Source: Pseudomonadota bacterium | Lineage (GTDB): Bacteria; Desulfobacterota; Desulfobacteria; Desulfobacterales; ETH-SRB1 | Assembly: GCA_018897415.1 (NCBI GenBank) | Contig: JAHIKR010000173.1 | Coordinates: 1 to 5,715, forward strand | Length of the DNA stretch: 5,715 bases | Direction of reading: 5' to 3' | Part shown: positions 1-5,100 of the stretch, in pieces | Numbering within the stretch: the first letter of the stretch is position 1 | Layout: every line of letters starts with the position of its first letter | Made by a program: the position numbers and the translations under genes | Notes under the pieces: model-generated | Databases searched by the model: none | What the model was told of the DNA's origin: nothing | What the model saw: only the letters and a program-made list of their open reading frames with translations

Positions 1-970
1 CCAGGTCGATTTCTGCACCGGCTGATGTGCGGAAAAAGGCTGCCTGCCAGCCCGGAAGTTGCGAAAGAATATTTTCCATGGCAAACCCTTCCCACGAAGC
101 CCCGTAAACAGGATGCCCCAGCAGGTCGTCGGCTTTGTTTACGCCAAGCAGAAAGTGAAGTATGCCTGAATCCCTGATAAATACTTTTGGCGACTTCACC
201 AGACGTTTTTTAAGGTTTGCTTCAAAAGGCTGCAGGACCCTGACCATAAAAGTTTGTGACAGGAGATCGAGGTATTTTCTGACAGTTGTATGACTTACCC
301 CCATTGATTCACCGAGCTTTGAGCTGTTTAAAACCTGCCCGTGGATGTGGGCAAGCATCTGCCACAGTCGCCCCAGAGACTGAGCTGGAATTGAAAATCC
401 CAGTTGAGGAATATCCCTTTCAAGAAAAGTCCTTATAAAATTTTCCCGCCAGGTAAAACTTGCCTTTTCACTTCCTGCAAGAAAACTCCTTGGGAAACCG
501 CCCCTGAGCCAAAGCCTCATAATTTCAGCGGGATCTTTCCTGTCCTTCACAGGTATTTCGGAAAGCATGAATGGTGTCAGCTCCATGTAGGCGATCCTGC
601 CGGCAAGAGTTTCAGAGCTCTGCCTGATCATGTCCCTTGATGCACTGCCAAGAATAAGTATCTGGCCGTTTGAGCCCCGCTCATCTATAATACTTCTTAA
701 GACTGGGAAAAGTTCGGGCCGGCGCTGTATCTCATCCAGGCATATGAGATTCTCTTTCTGAAGCTGAAAAAAAAGTTCCGGATCTTCAAGTTTTCTCTGA
801 TCAGATGGCTTTTCAAGGTCAAGATATACCGCATCCTTTCGGCCCTTTACAATCTCAAGGGCAAGCGTTGTTTTGCCGCACTGGCGCGGACCAAGAACTG
901 CAACTGCCGGGAAGTTATTAAGTCTCTCCTGTATTTCAGTCTGAATTATTCTATTAATATAACCTTGCAT
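1..970 (-). CDS. AAA ATPase with DUF4143-type C-terminal domain (partial, runs off the left edge)
   Basis: The ORF reads without a stop from an ATG at 970 down to the window edge, giving 323 codons of a family that is usually about 380-420 residues, so only the C-terminal end is missing. Residues 27-35 (GPRQCGKTT) are a Walker A loop. Residues 75-80 (LICLDE) are Walker B, followed by the IQRRPELFPVLR stretch typical of the AAA_14 family. GSAS at 108-111 and ETLAGRI at 120-126 are further family hallmarks. Residues about 205-245 look like a winged helix. The C-terminal part has W-E-G-F...E-N (293-300) and R-T-S-A-G-A-E-I-D (314-322), the E-x-D pattern of the PD-(D/E)XK-like DUF4143 domain. Members are widespread, often horizontally mobile, and their substrate is unknown. 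An AAGGA sits 12 bases before the ATG, a long spacing. The gene follows two gene fragments on the same strand. Confidence 0.9.
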   Translation of the reverse strand, partial: MQGYINRIIQTEIQERLNNFPAVAVLGPRQCGKTTLALEIVKGRKDAVYLDLEKPSDQRKLEDPELFFQLQKENLICLDEIQRRPELFPVLRSIIDERGSNGQILILGSASRDMIRQSSETLAGRIAYMELTPFMLSEIPVKDRKDPAEIMRLWLRGGFPRSFLAGSEKASFTWRENFIRTFLERDIPQLGFSIPAQSLGRLWQMLAHIHGQVLNSSKLGESMGVSHTTVRKYLDLLSQTFMVRVLQPFEANLKKRLVKSPKVFIRDSGILHFLLGVNKADDLLGHPVYGASWEGFAMENILSQLPGWQAAFFRTSAGAEIDL

Positions 971-1011
971 ATTGAATTAATATCCTTCAATTTACAATAT
1001 TGCAAGCTTTT

Positions 1012-1143
1012 TTATTTTAAAGTATGCTTAATCAAAACCGAAGGATCGATATTCTCCTCTGCCAGTTCCACCAGGTGCCCGTGATGCGTAAAGAATATGA
1101 CCTGGGTCCTGGTGGACAACTGCGCCAGTGCTTTCAAGGCTGC
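1012..1143 (-). pseudogene. C-terminal fragment of a YhaN/SMC-like AAA ATPase
   Basis: On the minus strand the frame from 1143 to the TAA at 1014-1012 encodes 43 residues beginning AALKALAQLSTRTQVI and containing FFTHHGHLVELAEENID. This matches the end of the ATPase domain in YhaN/SbcC/SMC-like proteins: the helix after Walker B, then the Q-V-x-x-F-T-H-H strand with the switch histidines, then the H-L-V-E-L-A helix. The Walker A, coiled coil and Walker B parts are absent, and an in-frame TAA (1146-1144) lies directly upstream with no start codon or ribosome site. I therefore read it as a leftover tail of a deleted gene, about 44 codons of a protein normally many hundreds of residues long. The family call rests on motif recognition, not on a search. 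Confidence 0.65.
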
Positions 1144-1238
1144 TTAAGAAACTCATCAGAAGAAATTCCAAGGCGGTTCTTCATGCGGATAATATCATAC
1201 GGATAAAGATACATGTCCGCATTCCTGCAAACAAATAT
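1143..1238 (-). pseudogene. Fragment of a YkgJ-like cysteine-cluster (Zn/Fe-chelating) protein
   Basis: On the minus strand, 1229-1143 reads CRNADMYLYPYDIIRMKN followed by RLGISSDEFLK. This matches the conserved core of YkgJ-family proteins (a Cys-Cys cluster, then LYPYDIxRxKxxLGISSDEFL). Only about 30 of the family's usual 100-250 residues remain. The frame is closed upstream by a TGA (1241-1239) and downstream by a TGA (1136-1134), and there is no start codon. The expected second cysteine just before CRN is replaced by Val in this frame, while a TGT appears one base out of frame, consistent with a small indel during decay. The fragment sits between the sirtuin stop codon and the ATPase tail and is not expected to be functional. 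Confidence 0.6.
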
Positions 1239-1259
1239 TCAAAACATAACTAATTGATT

Positions 1260-2018
1260 TCAGCAAATCTTTCTTACTTCATCAATTATTGCCGGCAGAA
1301 CTTCTCCTGCTTTTCCACGAATTAACACGTCACACTTCCTGTCAAATGGCGTTTCAGATAGATTGACGATAGCAAGAAATGCCCCGGATTCTTTGGCAAA
1401 GCCTGGCATAAGAGCGGCAGGTTGAACAAGAAGAGTTGATCCAACAACCATGAATAAACTGCTCTGTCGGCAGAGTAATACTGCTTTTTCAACTTCTTTT
1501 TCAGGCATTGCTTGACCAAATGAAATTGTATCGGGTTTCAGAAAGCCGCCGCAATCACATTCTGGCGCAAGATCACCTGATTCTATGCGTTTTTGTGCTT
1601 CATGGATTGAAGAAGTCTTTCCACAACTCATACACCGTGCACGCAATGTGTTTCCGTGAAGCTCAATGACTTTTTCATCAGGCAATCCAGACTCTTGATG
1701 CAGCCCGTCAATGTTTTGAGTTATAACTGCTTCCAGTAAACCCATTTCGTGGAGTTTAAAAATTGAAATATGAGCTGGATTGGGTTTTGCTTTAATTAAA
1801 TCGTTATAGAGTTCGGATTTGCGTTTCCAGTATTCAATCCGGGCTTTTTCAGATGACATGAATTCATCAAAATATATTGGAGTGAATTTATCCCATATGC
1901 CTCCCTTGCTGCGATAGTCTGGTATTCCGCTTTCTGTAGATATCCCGGCACCGGTAAAAATAACATTTCTGCCGCTTTCAGCGATTTTTTGGGCAATGAT
2001 GGAAATTTTGTCGTTCAT
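1260..2018 (-). CDS. cobB: Sir2-family NAD-dependent protein deacylase (sirtuin)
   Basis: This complete 252-residue protein has the normal length for a single-domain bacterial sirtuin. It removes acyl groups from protein lysines using NAD+, yielding nicotinamide and O-acyl-ADP-ribose in the cytoplasm. The NAD-binding loop GAGISTESGIPDYRS spans residues 23-37, T-Q-N-I-D-G-L-H spans 100-107, and the catalytic histidine is His121 in ELHGN. A structural zinc site is formed by Cys129, Cys132, Cys154 and Cys156. GST (193-195) and VNL (218-220) complete the Rossmann pocket. ISFGQAMP (165-172) replaces the common FGExLP. Tyr63-x-x-Arg66 lies where desuccinylase-type sirtuins (CobB, SIRT5) carry their Tyr/Arg acyl-recognition pair, but the alignment there is by eye. 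The start is supported by AAGGA 6 bases before the ATG. It is divergent from the downstream operon, and the target proteins are unknown. Confidence 0.95.
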   Translation of the reverse strand: MNDKISIIAQKIAESGRNVIFTGAGISTESGIPDYRSKGGIWDKFTPIYFDEFMSSEKARIEYWKRKSELYNDLIKAKPNPAHISIFKLHEMGLLEAVITQNIDGLHQESGLPDEKVIELHGNTLRARCMSCGKTSSIHEAQKRIESGDLAPECDCGGFLKPDTISFGQAMPEKEVEKAVLLCRQSSLFMVVGSTLLVQPAALMPGFAKESGAFLAIVNLSETPFDRKCDVLIRGKAGEVLPAIIDEVRKIC

Positions 2019-2046
2019 AATAATTCCTTAAAAAGAACTTTTATGT

Positions 2047-2074
2047 AAATCCTTATATAAAAATCCTTACATAA
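2047..2074. repeat. Two tandem copies of a 14-bp unit upstream of the sirtuin
   Basis: AAATCCTTATATAA (2047-2060) is followed directly by AAATCCTTACATAA (2061-2074), 13 of 14 bases identical. The pair begins 29 bases before the sirtuin start codon. ATGTAA and TTACAT at its outer ends (2043-2048, 2067-2072) form an additional 6-bp inverted repeat. It could be an operator or a slipped duplication; the AT-rich core could also contribute a -10 element on the minus strand. Confidence 0.6.
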
Positions 2075-2093
2075 AAAAATGAATTCCTGTCAA
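2052..2093 (-). promoter_or_regulatory. Possible sirtuin promoter region
   Basis: On the minus strand a perfect TTGACA lies at 2093-2088. No -10 box sits at the ideal 17-base spacing: TATGTA (2073-2068) is at 14 bases, and TATAAG (2057-2052), inside the tandem repeat, is too far away. The region is plausible as a promoter but the exact elements are not resolved. Confidence 0.25.
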
Positions 2094-2121
2094 TAGGGAG
2101 TTGTTCCGGCGATTATTATTT

Positions 2122-2322
2122 GAGACCTTTGCAAAACGCCCCCTTTTGCCCAAATAGCGCTAAAGCTTCACTTCGTGCCGGCGGCAGGCTCAAATTTTAA
2201 GCCTCGAAATACTCAATGTATTCCTCCATTTAAAATTTTCGCCTTCCTTGAACTTGAACCACGGTTAAATATAAAGACAAATTTAACGGGGCAGGCAAAA
2301 TTGAACATTTTTCAAAGGTCTC
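2122..2322. mobile_element. MITE-like non-coding element with imperfect 29-bp terminal inverted repeats
   Basis: The 201-bp element is bounded by GAGACCTTTG (2122-2131) and its exact reverse complement CAAAGGTCTC (2313-2322). Extending inward, 2122-2150 and 2294-2322 match at 23 of 29 positions when one is reverse-complemented, ending in a shared TTTTGCC block. TATT lies on each side (2117-2120 and 2323-2326) and may be a target-site duplication, although one extra T sits between the left TATT and the left tip. The interior has further pairing: AAATTTTAA (2192-2200) with TTAAAATTT (2230-2238), AATAC/GTATT around a 5-base loop (2208-2222), and GTTAAAT/ATTTAAC (2264-2270, 2281-2287). I see no transposase or credible coding frame, so it would be moved in trans. 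It occupies the divergent intergenic region, ending 106 bases before the next start codon. Confidence 0.7.
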
Positions 2323-2340
2323 TATTGGGCGGAGGTAAAA

Positions 2341-2376
2341 ATGAATTTGACATATTTAGCAAATTATATAAGTTGA
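2341..2376 (+). CDS. Candidate 11-codon leader ORF
   Basis: A strong Shine-Dalgarno, GGCGGAGG (2328-2335), sits 5 bases before an ATG that opens a frame of only 11 codons (MNLTYLANYIS) ending in TGA. This is a better-looking ribosome site than most real genes in the window have. It may be a leader peptide for the gene starting at 2429, the decapitated start of a gene lost when the element at 2122-2322 arrived, or chance. The peptide has no run of one amino acid that would suggest classical attenuation. Confidence 0.2.
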   Translation: MNLTYLANYIS

Positions 2377-2428
2377 CAAAAGTCTGTTAGAGTATCTGTT
2401 AAAGTCTATTAAATAAAAGGAGAATACT
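2347..2428 (+). promoter_or_regulatory. Promoter-like zone and ribosome site of the three-gene operon
   Basis: Two perfect TTGACA hexamers occur (2347-2352 and 2373-2378). TATATA (2365-2370) is only 12 bases after the first. The second is followed by the weak TGTTAA (2397-2402) at 18 bases. Neither pair is ideal, so the transcription start is uncertain. The ribosome site AAGGAG (2417-2422) with 6 bases to the ATG is clear. Confidence 0.4.
2381..2412 (+). repeat. Three imperfect 10-12-bp direct repeats before the operon start
   Basis: AGTCTGTTAG (2381-2390), AGTATCTGTTAA (2391-2402) and AGTCTATTAA (2403-2412) follow each other without gaps, between the second TTGACA and the ribosome site. They could be protein-binding half-sites or simple slippage products. 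Confidence 0.4.
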
Positions 2429-2683
2429 ATGGCGTTTGACCCTGAAAAGGATAAAGTCTTAAAAATGTGGAAATGCGAAGATACAGGACTTGTTGTTTCC
2501 ATAAATCAATACGGCGAGGCTCAGCCAAAAGTTCAGATTGGTCCCAGAATACTTAAGAAAAGAGATGGAGGAGATAGAGCTCCTGCTAAGGCAGGACGCC
2601 TTTCTATTGAGGATCTCATGTGGTTTTATGATATTATCGATGAAGTTAAAGATGAACTTTTGCGTTTAGCAAAGCCGGAATGA
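2429..2683 (+). CDS. 84-residue protein, probably PC4-like nucleic-acid-binding fold
   Basis: The small acidic/basic protein has a very good ribosome site (AAGGAG, 6 bases). I do not recognise it as a named gene. Its layout resembles the PC4/YdbC family: an N-terminal strand region (residues 14-40) containing GLVVSINQYGEAQPKVQIGP, then a basic, Gly-rich stretch KKRDGGDRAPAKAG (43-56), then R-L-S-I-E-D-L and a C-terminal helix to about residue 81. The PC4 C-terminal domain has the same order: curved sheet, K-G-x-x-L-S-x-x-x turn, amphipathic helix. It binds single-stranded DNA or RNA as a dimer. If correct, this protein would be a small transcription- or ssDNA-associated factor. There is no signal peptide, membrane segment or cysteine pair; the single Cys is residue 16. 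It is first in a tight operon, 7 bases before the phosphorylase gene. The existence of the gene is well supported; the fold is an inference. Confidence 0.85.
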   Translation: MAFDPEKDKVLKMWKCEDTGLVVSINQYGEAQPKVQIGPRILKKRDGGDRAPAKAGRLSIEDLMWFYDIIDEVKDELLRLAKPE

Positions 2684-2690
2684 TTTTAAC

Positions 2691-3449
2691 ATGGGTTTTA
2701 TAAAAATAGATAAAATGCCTTATGATAATGCAATAATAAAACCTTTAAAAAGAAAAAATGCTCCAAACCTGGGGCCGGTTGCTGTATTGATGGCCGATGA
2801 TAAGGACCTTCGATTTTTTTGCAAGCTCCTCAAGATAAGTGAAGATAATTTTACCAAGCTCCTGATGAGCAGAGTATATGTTGAAGATTCAGGCAATCAA
2901 AGCTTGTCTGTGGCAGGCCCTTTAATCGGTGCTCCTTATGCTGCGGCGCTTTTAGAAACGCTTATTGCATGGGGTGCACGTAAAGTTATATTTTTCGGGA
3001 TGTGTGGAGCAATTTCCCCTGAGGTTAAGATAGGAGATATTGTAGTGCCCACAGATTCAATAATTGATGAAGGCACATCAAAACATTACAATGCGGATGA
3101 AAGCCTAAGAAGCAAGCCATCTTTTCTGATTGTAGAAAGCATAAAACAAATCTTTAATAAAAATAAGATCGAATTTCATGATGGCCTTGTTTGGACTACT
3201 GACGCCATATACAGAGAGACACGCGAGAAACTTGAGTATTATCGGGCAAAGAATGCTCTGGCAGTTGACATGGAACTTTCTGCGCTCTTCACAGTCGGAA
3301 GGTTTCGCAATATAGAAATAGGAAGTATTCTTGTCGTTTCCGATGAACTGTCAACATATGAATGGCGTCCCGGCTTCAGGGAAAAACGGTTCATAAAAAC
3401 CCGTAAAATAGTCGCCGAAGTAATAAAGAGCTTGTGTGCAACACTTTAG
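2691..3449 (+). CDS. Nucleoside phosphorylase-family protein (PNP/UDP superfamily)
   Basis: The 252-residue cytoplasmic enzyme belongs to the PNP_UDP_1 superfamily, which cleaves the N-glycosidic bond of nucleosides, usually with phosphate, for base salvage. Hallmarks are GPLIGAPYAAALLE (76-89), then WGARKVIFFGMCGAISPEVK and I-G-D-I-V-V-P (94-120) forming the phosphate/ribose pocket, W-T-T-D-A-I-Y-R-E-T (168-177), V-D-M-E-L-S-A-L-F (192-200) with the ribose-contacting Met-Glu, and V-S-D-E-L (216-220) whose Asp218 sits where the catalytic acid of PNP/UDP enzymes lies. About 28 residues precede the fold. Substrate (uridine, purine nucleoside or another) cannot be set from sequence; the family also includes nucleosidases. 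Only a weak GGAA about 10 bases upstream serves the chosen ATG, within the end of the preceding gene, so translation may be coupled. Met9 is an alternative start but has no better site. Confidence 0.9.
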   Translation: MGFIKIDKMPYDNAIIKPLKRKNAPNLGPVAVLMADDKDLRFFCKLLKISEDNFTKLLMSRVYVEDSGNQSLSVAGPLIGAPYAAALLETLIAWGARKVIFFGMCGAISPEVKIGDIVVPTDSIIDEGTSKHYNADESLRSKPSFLIVESIKQIFNKNKIEFHDGLVWTTDAIYRETREKLEYYRAKNALAVDMELSALFTVGRFRNIEIGSILVVSDELSTYEWRPGFREKRFIKTRKIVAEVIKSLCATL

Positions 3450-3465
3450 CTTTTTGAAAATATAA

Positions 3466-4833
3466 ATGAACATAGCCGATTTAATAGCAAAAGTTGACGG
3501 GCTTATCTGGGGACCTCCATTGATGATTCTTCTGGTCGGCACCGGATTTTACCTGACAATACGCATTGGATTCATCCAGTTTCGTGGTTTTCGCCACGGA
3601 ATAAAAGTATTATTTAACCACTTCAGCAAAGAGGATGATCCTGGAGAGATAAGTCCGTTCCGCGCTCTTTGTGCCGCACTTTCCGCAACCATTGGTACTG
3701 GAAATATCGTAGGAGTCGCAGCCGCCATTCTGATTGGCGGGCCTGGAGCGGTTTTCTGGATGTGGATAACCGCGCTTGTGGGAATGGCCACCAAGTTCAG
3801 CTGCTGTGCACTTGCTGTTCATTTCAGAAGAATAGATGATTCAGGCGAGGTGCATGGCGGGCCCATGTATTATATTGAAATGGGCATGGGGCCTTCTTTT
3901 AAGTGGCTGGCAGTTCTTTTTGCAGTTTTTACTGCCATAGCAAGCGTTGGTATCGGCAACATGTTCCAGATCAACAATGTTGCTGCAGCCGTTAATACCA
4001 TTATTTACGGCTATGATGTTAAATCTTCGGAAATGGTCAATCTGATAGTTGGCCTGACAGCAGCCAGCCTGGTAGCTCTAGTTATTCTGGGTGGAATAAA
4101 GCGTATTGCAAATGTTGCGAGTAAAATTGTTCCATTTATGTGTGCCTTCTATATACTGGCAGGCCTTTTTATTCTTTTTAAAAATGCAGAAGTTATACCT
4201 CATGGTTTAAAATTAATTTTCAAATATGCTTTTACAGCCCCGGAATCTGTTGCCGGAGGTCTTTTGGGTGGAGTAATTCGCTCTGGTGTTGCACGGGGTC
4301 TCTTTTCAAATGAAGCCGGACTCGGTTCTGCAGCCATAGCTCATGGTGCTGCCCGGACAAGGGAGCCAATTCGCCAGGGAATGGTAGCCATGCTCGGGCC
4401 GTTTATTGATACAATTGTTGTATGTACAATAACCGCCCTTGTTATAATCTGCACAGGTGCTTTTGAACTTGTTGAAGTTAAAGGCAAACTAACAAGCGCT
4501 GCTTTTGAAATGGGTATGCCTGGCTCAGGCTGGCTGGTTTCCCTATCTGTAATTTTTTTTGCTTTTTCCACACTTATTTCCTGGTCCTACTACGGGGGCC
4601 GGTCCGTCGATTACCTTTTCGGCAGAAAGGCGGTTATAATTTACCGCTGGGTTTACGTGGCTTTTGTATTCATAGGTTCTGTGATTCATCTCGGAGTGGT
4701 AATTGACTTTTGTGATGCAATGAACGGACTTATGGCTATTCCCAACCTGATTGCTCTCATAGTGTTAAGCCCACTTCTTGCATCATTAACGCGTGACTAT
4801 ATAGAGCGGATGAAGAAAACTCATTTCCCTTGA
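3466..4833 (+). CDS. AGCS-family sodium:alanine/glycine symporter
   Basis: The 455-residue inner-membrane protein has the standard length for the alanine-or-glycine:cation symporter family (AgcS/AlsT/DagA), which imports small neutral amino acids with Na+ or H+. About eleven hydrophobic segments are visible, from residues 15-33 to 420-442. Family blocks include the N-terminal I-W-G-P-P-L-M (14-20), A-T-I-G-T-G-N-I-V-G (74-83), GGPGAVFWMWITALVGMATK (91-110) matching the family signature, EVHGGPMYYIE (128-138), G-I-G-N-M-F-Q (162-168), GLFSNEAGLGSAAIAHGA (278-295) and STLISWSYYGG (368-378). An in-frame TAA immediately precedes the ATG, so this is the first possible start. No Shine-Dalgarno is present upstream (GAAAATATAA only), so translation probably depends on the phosphorylase gene ending 16 bases before. 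Alanine or glycine as substrate is the family default; the salvage enzyme next door does not change that. Confidence 0.95.
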   Translation: MNIADLIAKVDGLIWGPPLMILLVGTGFYLTIRIGFIQFRGFRHGIKVLFNHFSKEDDPGEISPFRALCAALSATIGTGNIVGVAAAILIGGPGAVFWMWITALVGMATKFSCCALAVHFRRIDDSGEVHGGPMYYIEMGMGPSFKWLAVLFAVFTAIASVGIGNMFQINNVAAAVNTIIYGYDVKSSEMVNLIVGLTAASLVALVILGGIKRIANVASKIVPFMCAFYILAGLFILFKNAEVIPHGLKLIFKYAFTAPESVAGGLLGGVIRSGVARGLFSNEAGLGSAAIAHGAARTREPIRQGMVAMLGPFIDTIVVCTITALVIICTGAFELVEVKGKLTSAAFEMGMPGSGWLVSLSVIFFAFSTLISWSYYGGRSVDYLFGRKAVIIYRWVYVAFVFIGSVIHLGVVIDFCDAMNGLMAIPNLIALIVLSPLLASLTRDYIERMKKTHFP

Positions 4834-4858
4834 CAGTAAAAAAAGATGGTGTTATCAG
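4830..4858 (+). promoter_or_regulatory. Promoter of the tRNA-Val gene
   Basis: A perfect -35 TTGACA (4830-4835) overlaps the symporter's TGA stop. TATCAG (4853-4858, 4 of 6 consensus bases) follows at exactly 17 bases. The predicted start, near 4865, lies about 25 bases before the tRNA, giving a short processed leader. Confidence 0.6.
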
Positions 4859-4867
4859 CCTTTAAAA

Positions 4868-4885
4868 TTGAGACCAAGGTCTCAA
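4868..4885. repeat. 8-bp-arm inverted repeat in the tRNA leader
   Basis: TTGAGACC and GGTCTCAA flank a 2-base AA centre, ending 5 bases before the tRNA. AAGGTCTC (4876-4883) equals the terminal 8 bases of the right tip of the element at 2122-2322. The repeat could be an excision footprint of a related element, a protein site or a leader hairpin. Confidence 0.55.
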
Positions 4886-4890
4886 ATTAT

Positions 4891-4965
4891 AGGCGCGTAG
4901 CTCAGGGGGAGAGCGCTACCTTGACACGGTAGAAGTCGACAGTTCAAATCTGTCCGTGCCTACCA
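4891..4965 (+). tRNA. tRNA-Val (anticodon GAC)
   Basis: The full cloverleaf folds by hand. The acceptor AGGCGCG (4891-4897) pairs with CGTGCCT (4955-4961) with one G-U. The D stem is GCTC/GAGC (4900-4903, 4911-4914). The anticodon stem CTACC/GGTAG (4916-4920, 4928-4932) encloses TTGACAC with anticodon GAC at 4923-4925. The T stem is GACAG/CTGTC (4938-4942, 4950-4954) with loop TTCAAAT. The discriminator is A4962 and the CCA tail (4963-4965) is encoded. GAC reads GUC and GUU valine codons. It has its own promoter and terminator. Confidence 0.97.
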
Positions 4966-4973
4966 TGCAATTC

Positions 4974-5003
4974 AAAAGGTTACAGTTTTCTGTAACCTTT
5001 TTT
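4974..5003 (+). terminator. Intrinsic terminator of the tRNA-Val transcript
   Basis: AAAAGGTTACAG (4974-4985) pairs perfectly with CTGTAACCTTTT (4990-5001) across a TTTT loop, and the arm runs into six T residues (4998-5003). It begins 8 bases after the CCA. The A-run on the left could let it work on the other strand as well, but no gene there needs it. Confidence 0.9.
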
Positions 5004-5037
5004 GTTTAGGGAAAAACTATTTAAACGACGCCATCGG

Positions 5038-5093
5038 TTGACTAAACAGGCTTGCATGATGTATTGAATTTTTATAAGTATTATCATGGAGGA
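5038..5093 (+). promoter_or_regulatory. purN promoter region and strong ribosome site
   Basis: The ribosome site GGAGGA (5088-5093), 7 bases before the ATG, is clear and fixes the start. Promoter elements are less certain: TTGACT (5038-5043) with TATTGA at 18 bases (5062-5067), or TTGCAT (5052-5057) with TATAAG (5073-5078) at 15 bases. The terminator just upstream means purN needs its own promoter here. No purine-riboswitch or PurR-like palindrome is visible. Confidence 0.45.
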
Positions 5094-5100
5094 TTCTAAA

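Noticed and set aside
404..640. 78-codon plus-strand ORF
   Set aside because: It lies wholly antisense to the well-supported DUF4143-type ATPase and shows no family features.
995..1002. CAATATTG palindrome before the DUF4143 ATPase gene
   Set aside because: It is only 8 bp in an AT-rich region with one imperfect outer pair; it is too short to call an operator.
1024..1206. 60-codon plus-strand ORF
   Set aside because: It is antisense to the YkgJ-like and ATPase fragments; the recognisable protein similarity is on the minus strand.
2175..2390. 71-codon plus-strand ORF across the MITE-like element
   Set aside because: It starts inside the inverted-repeat element, has no ribosome site and shows no protein-like pattern.
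3549..3822. Minus-strand ORFs inside the symporter gene
   Set aside because: They are shadows of a strongly conserved transporter frame.
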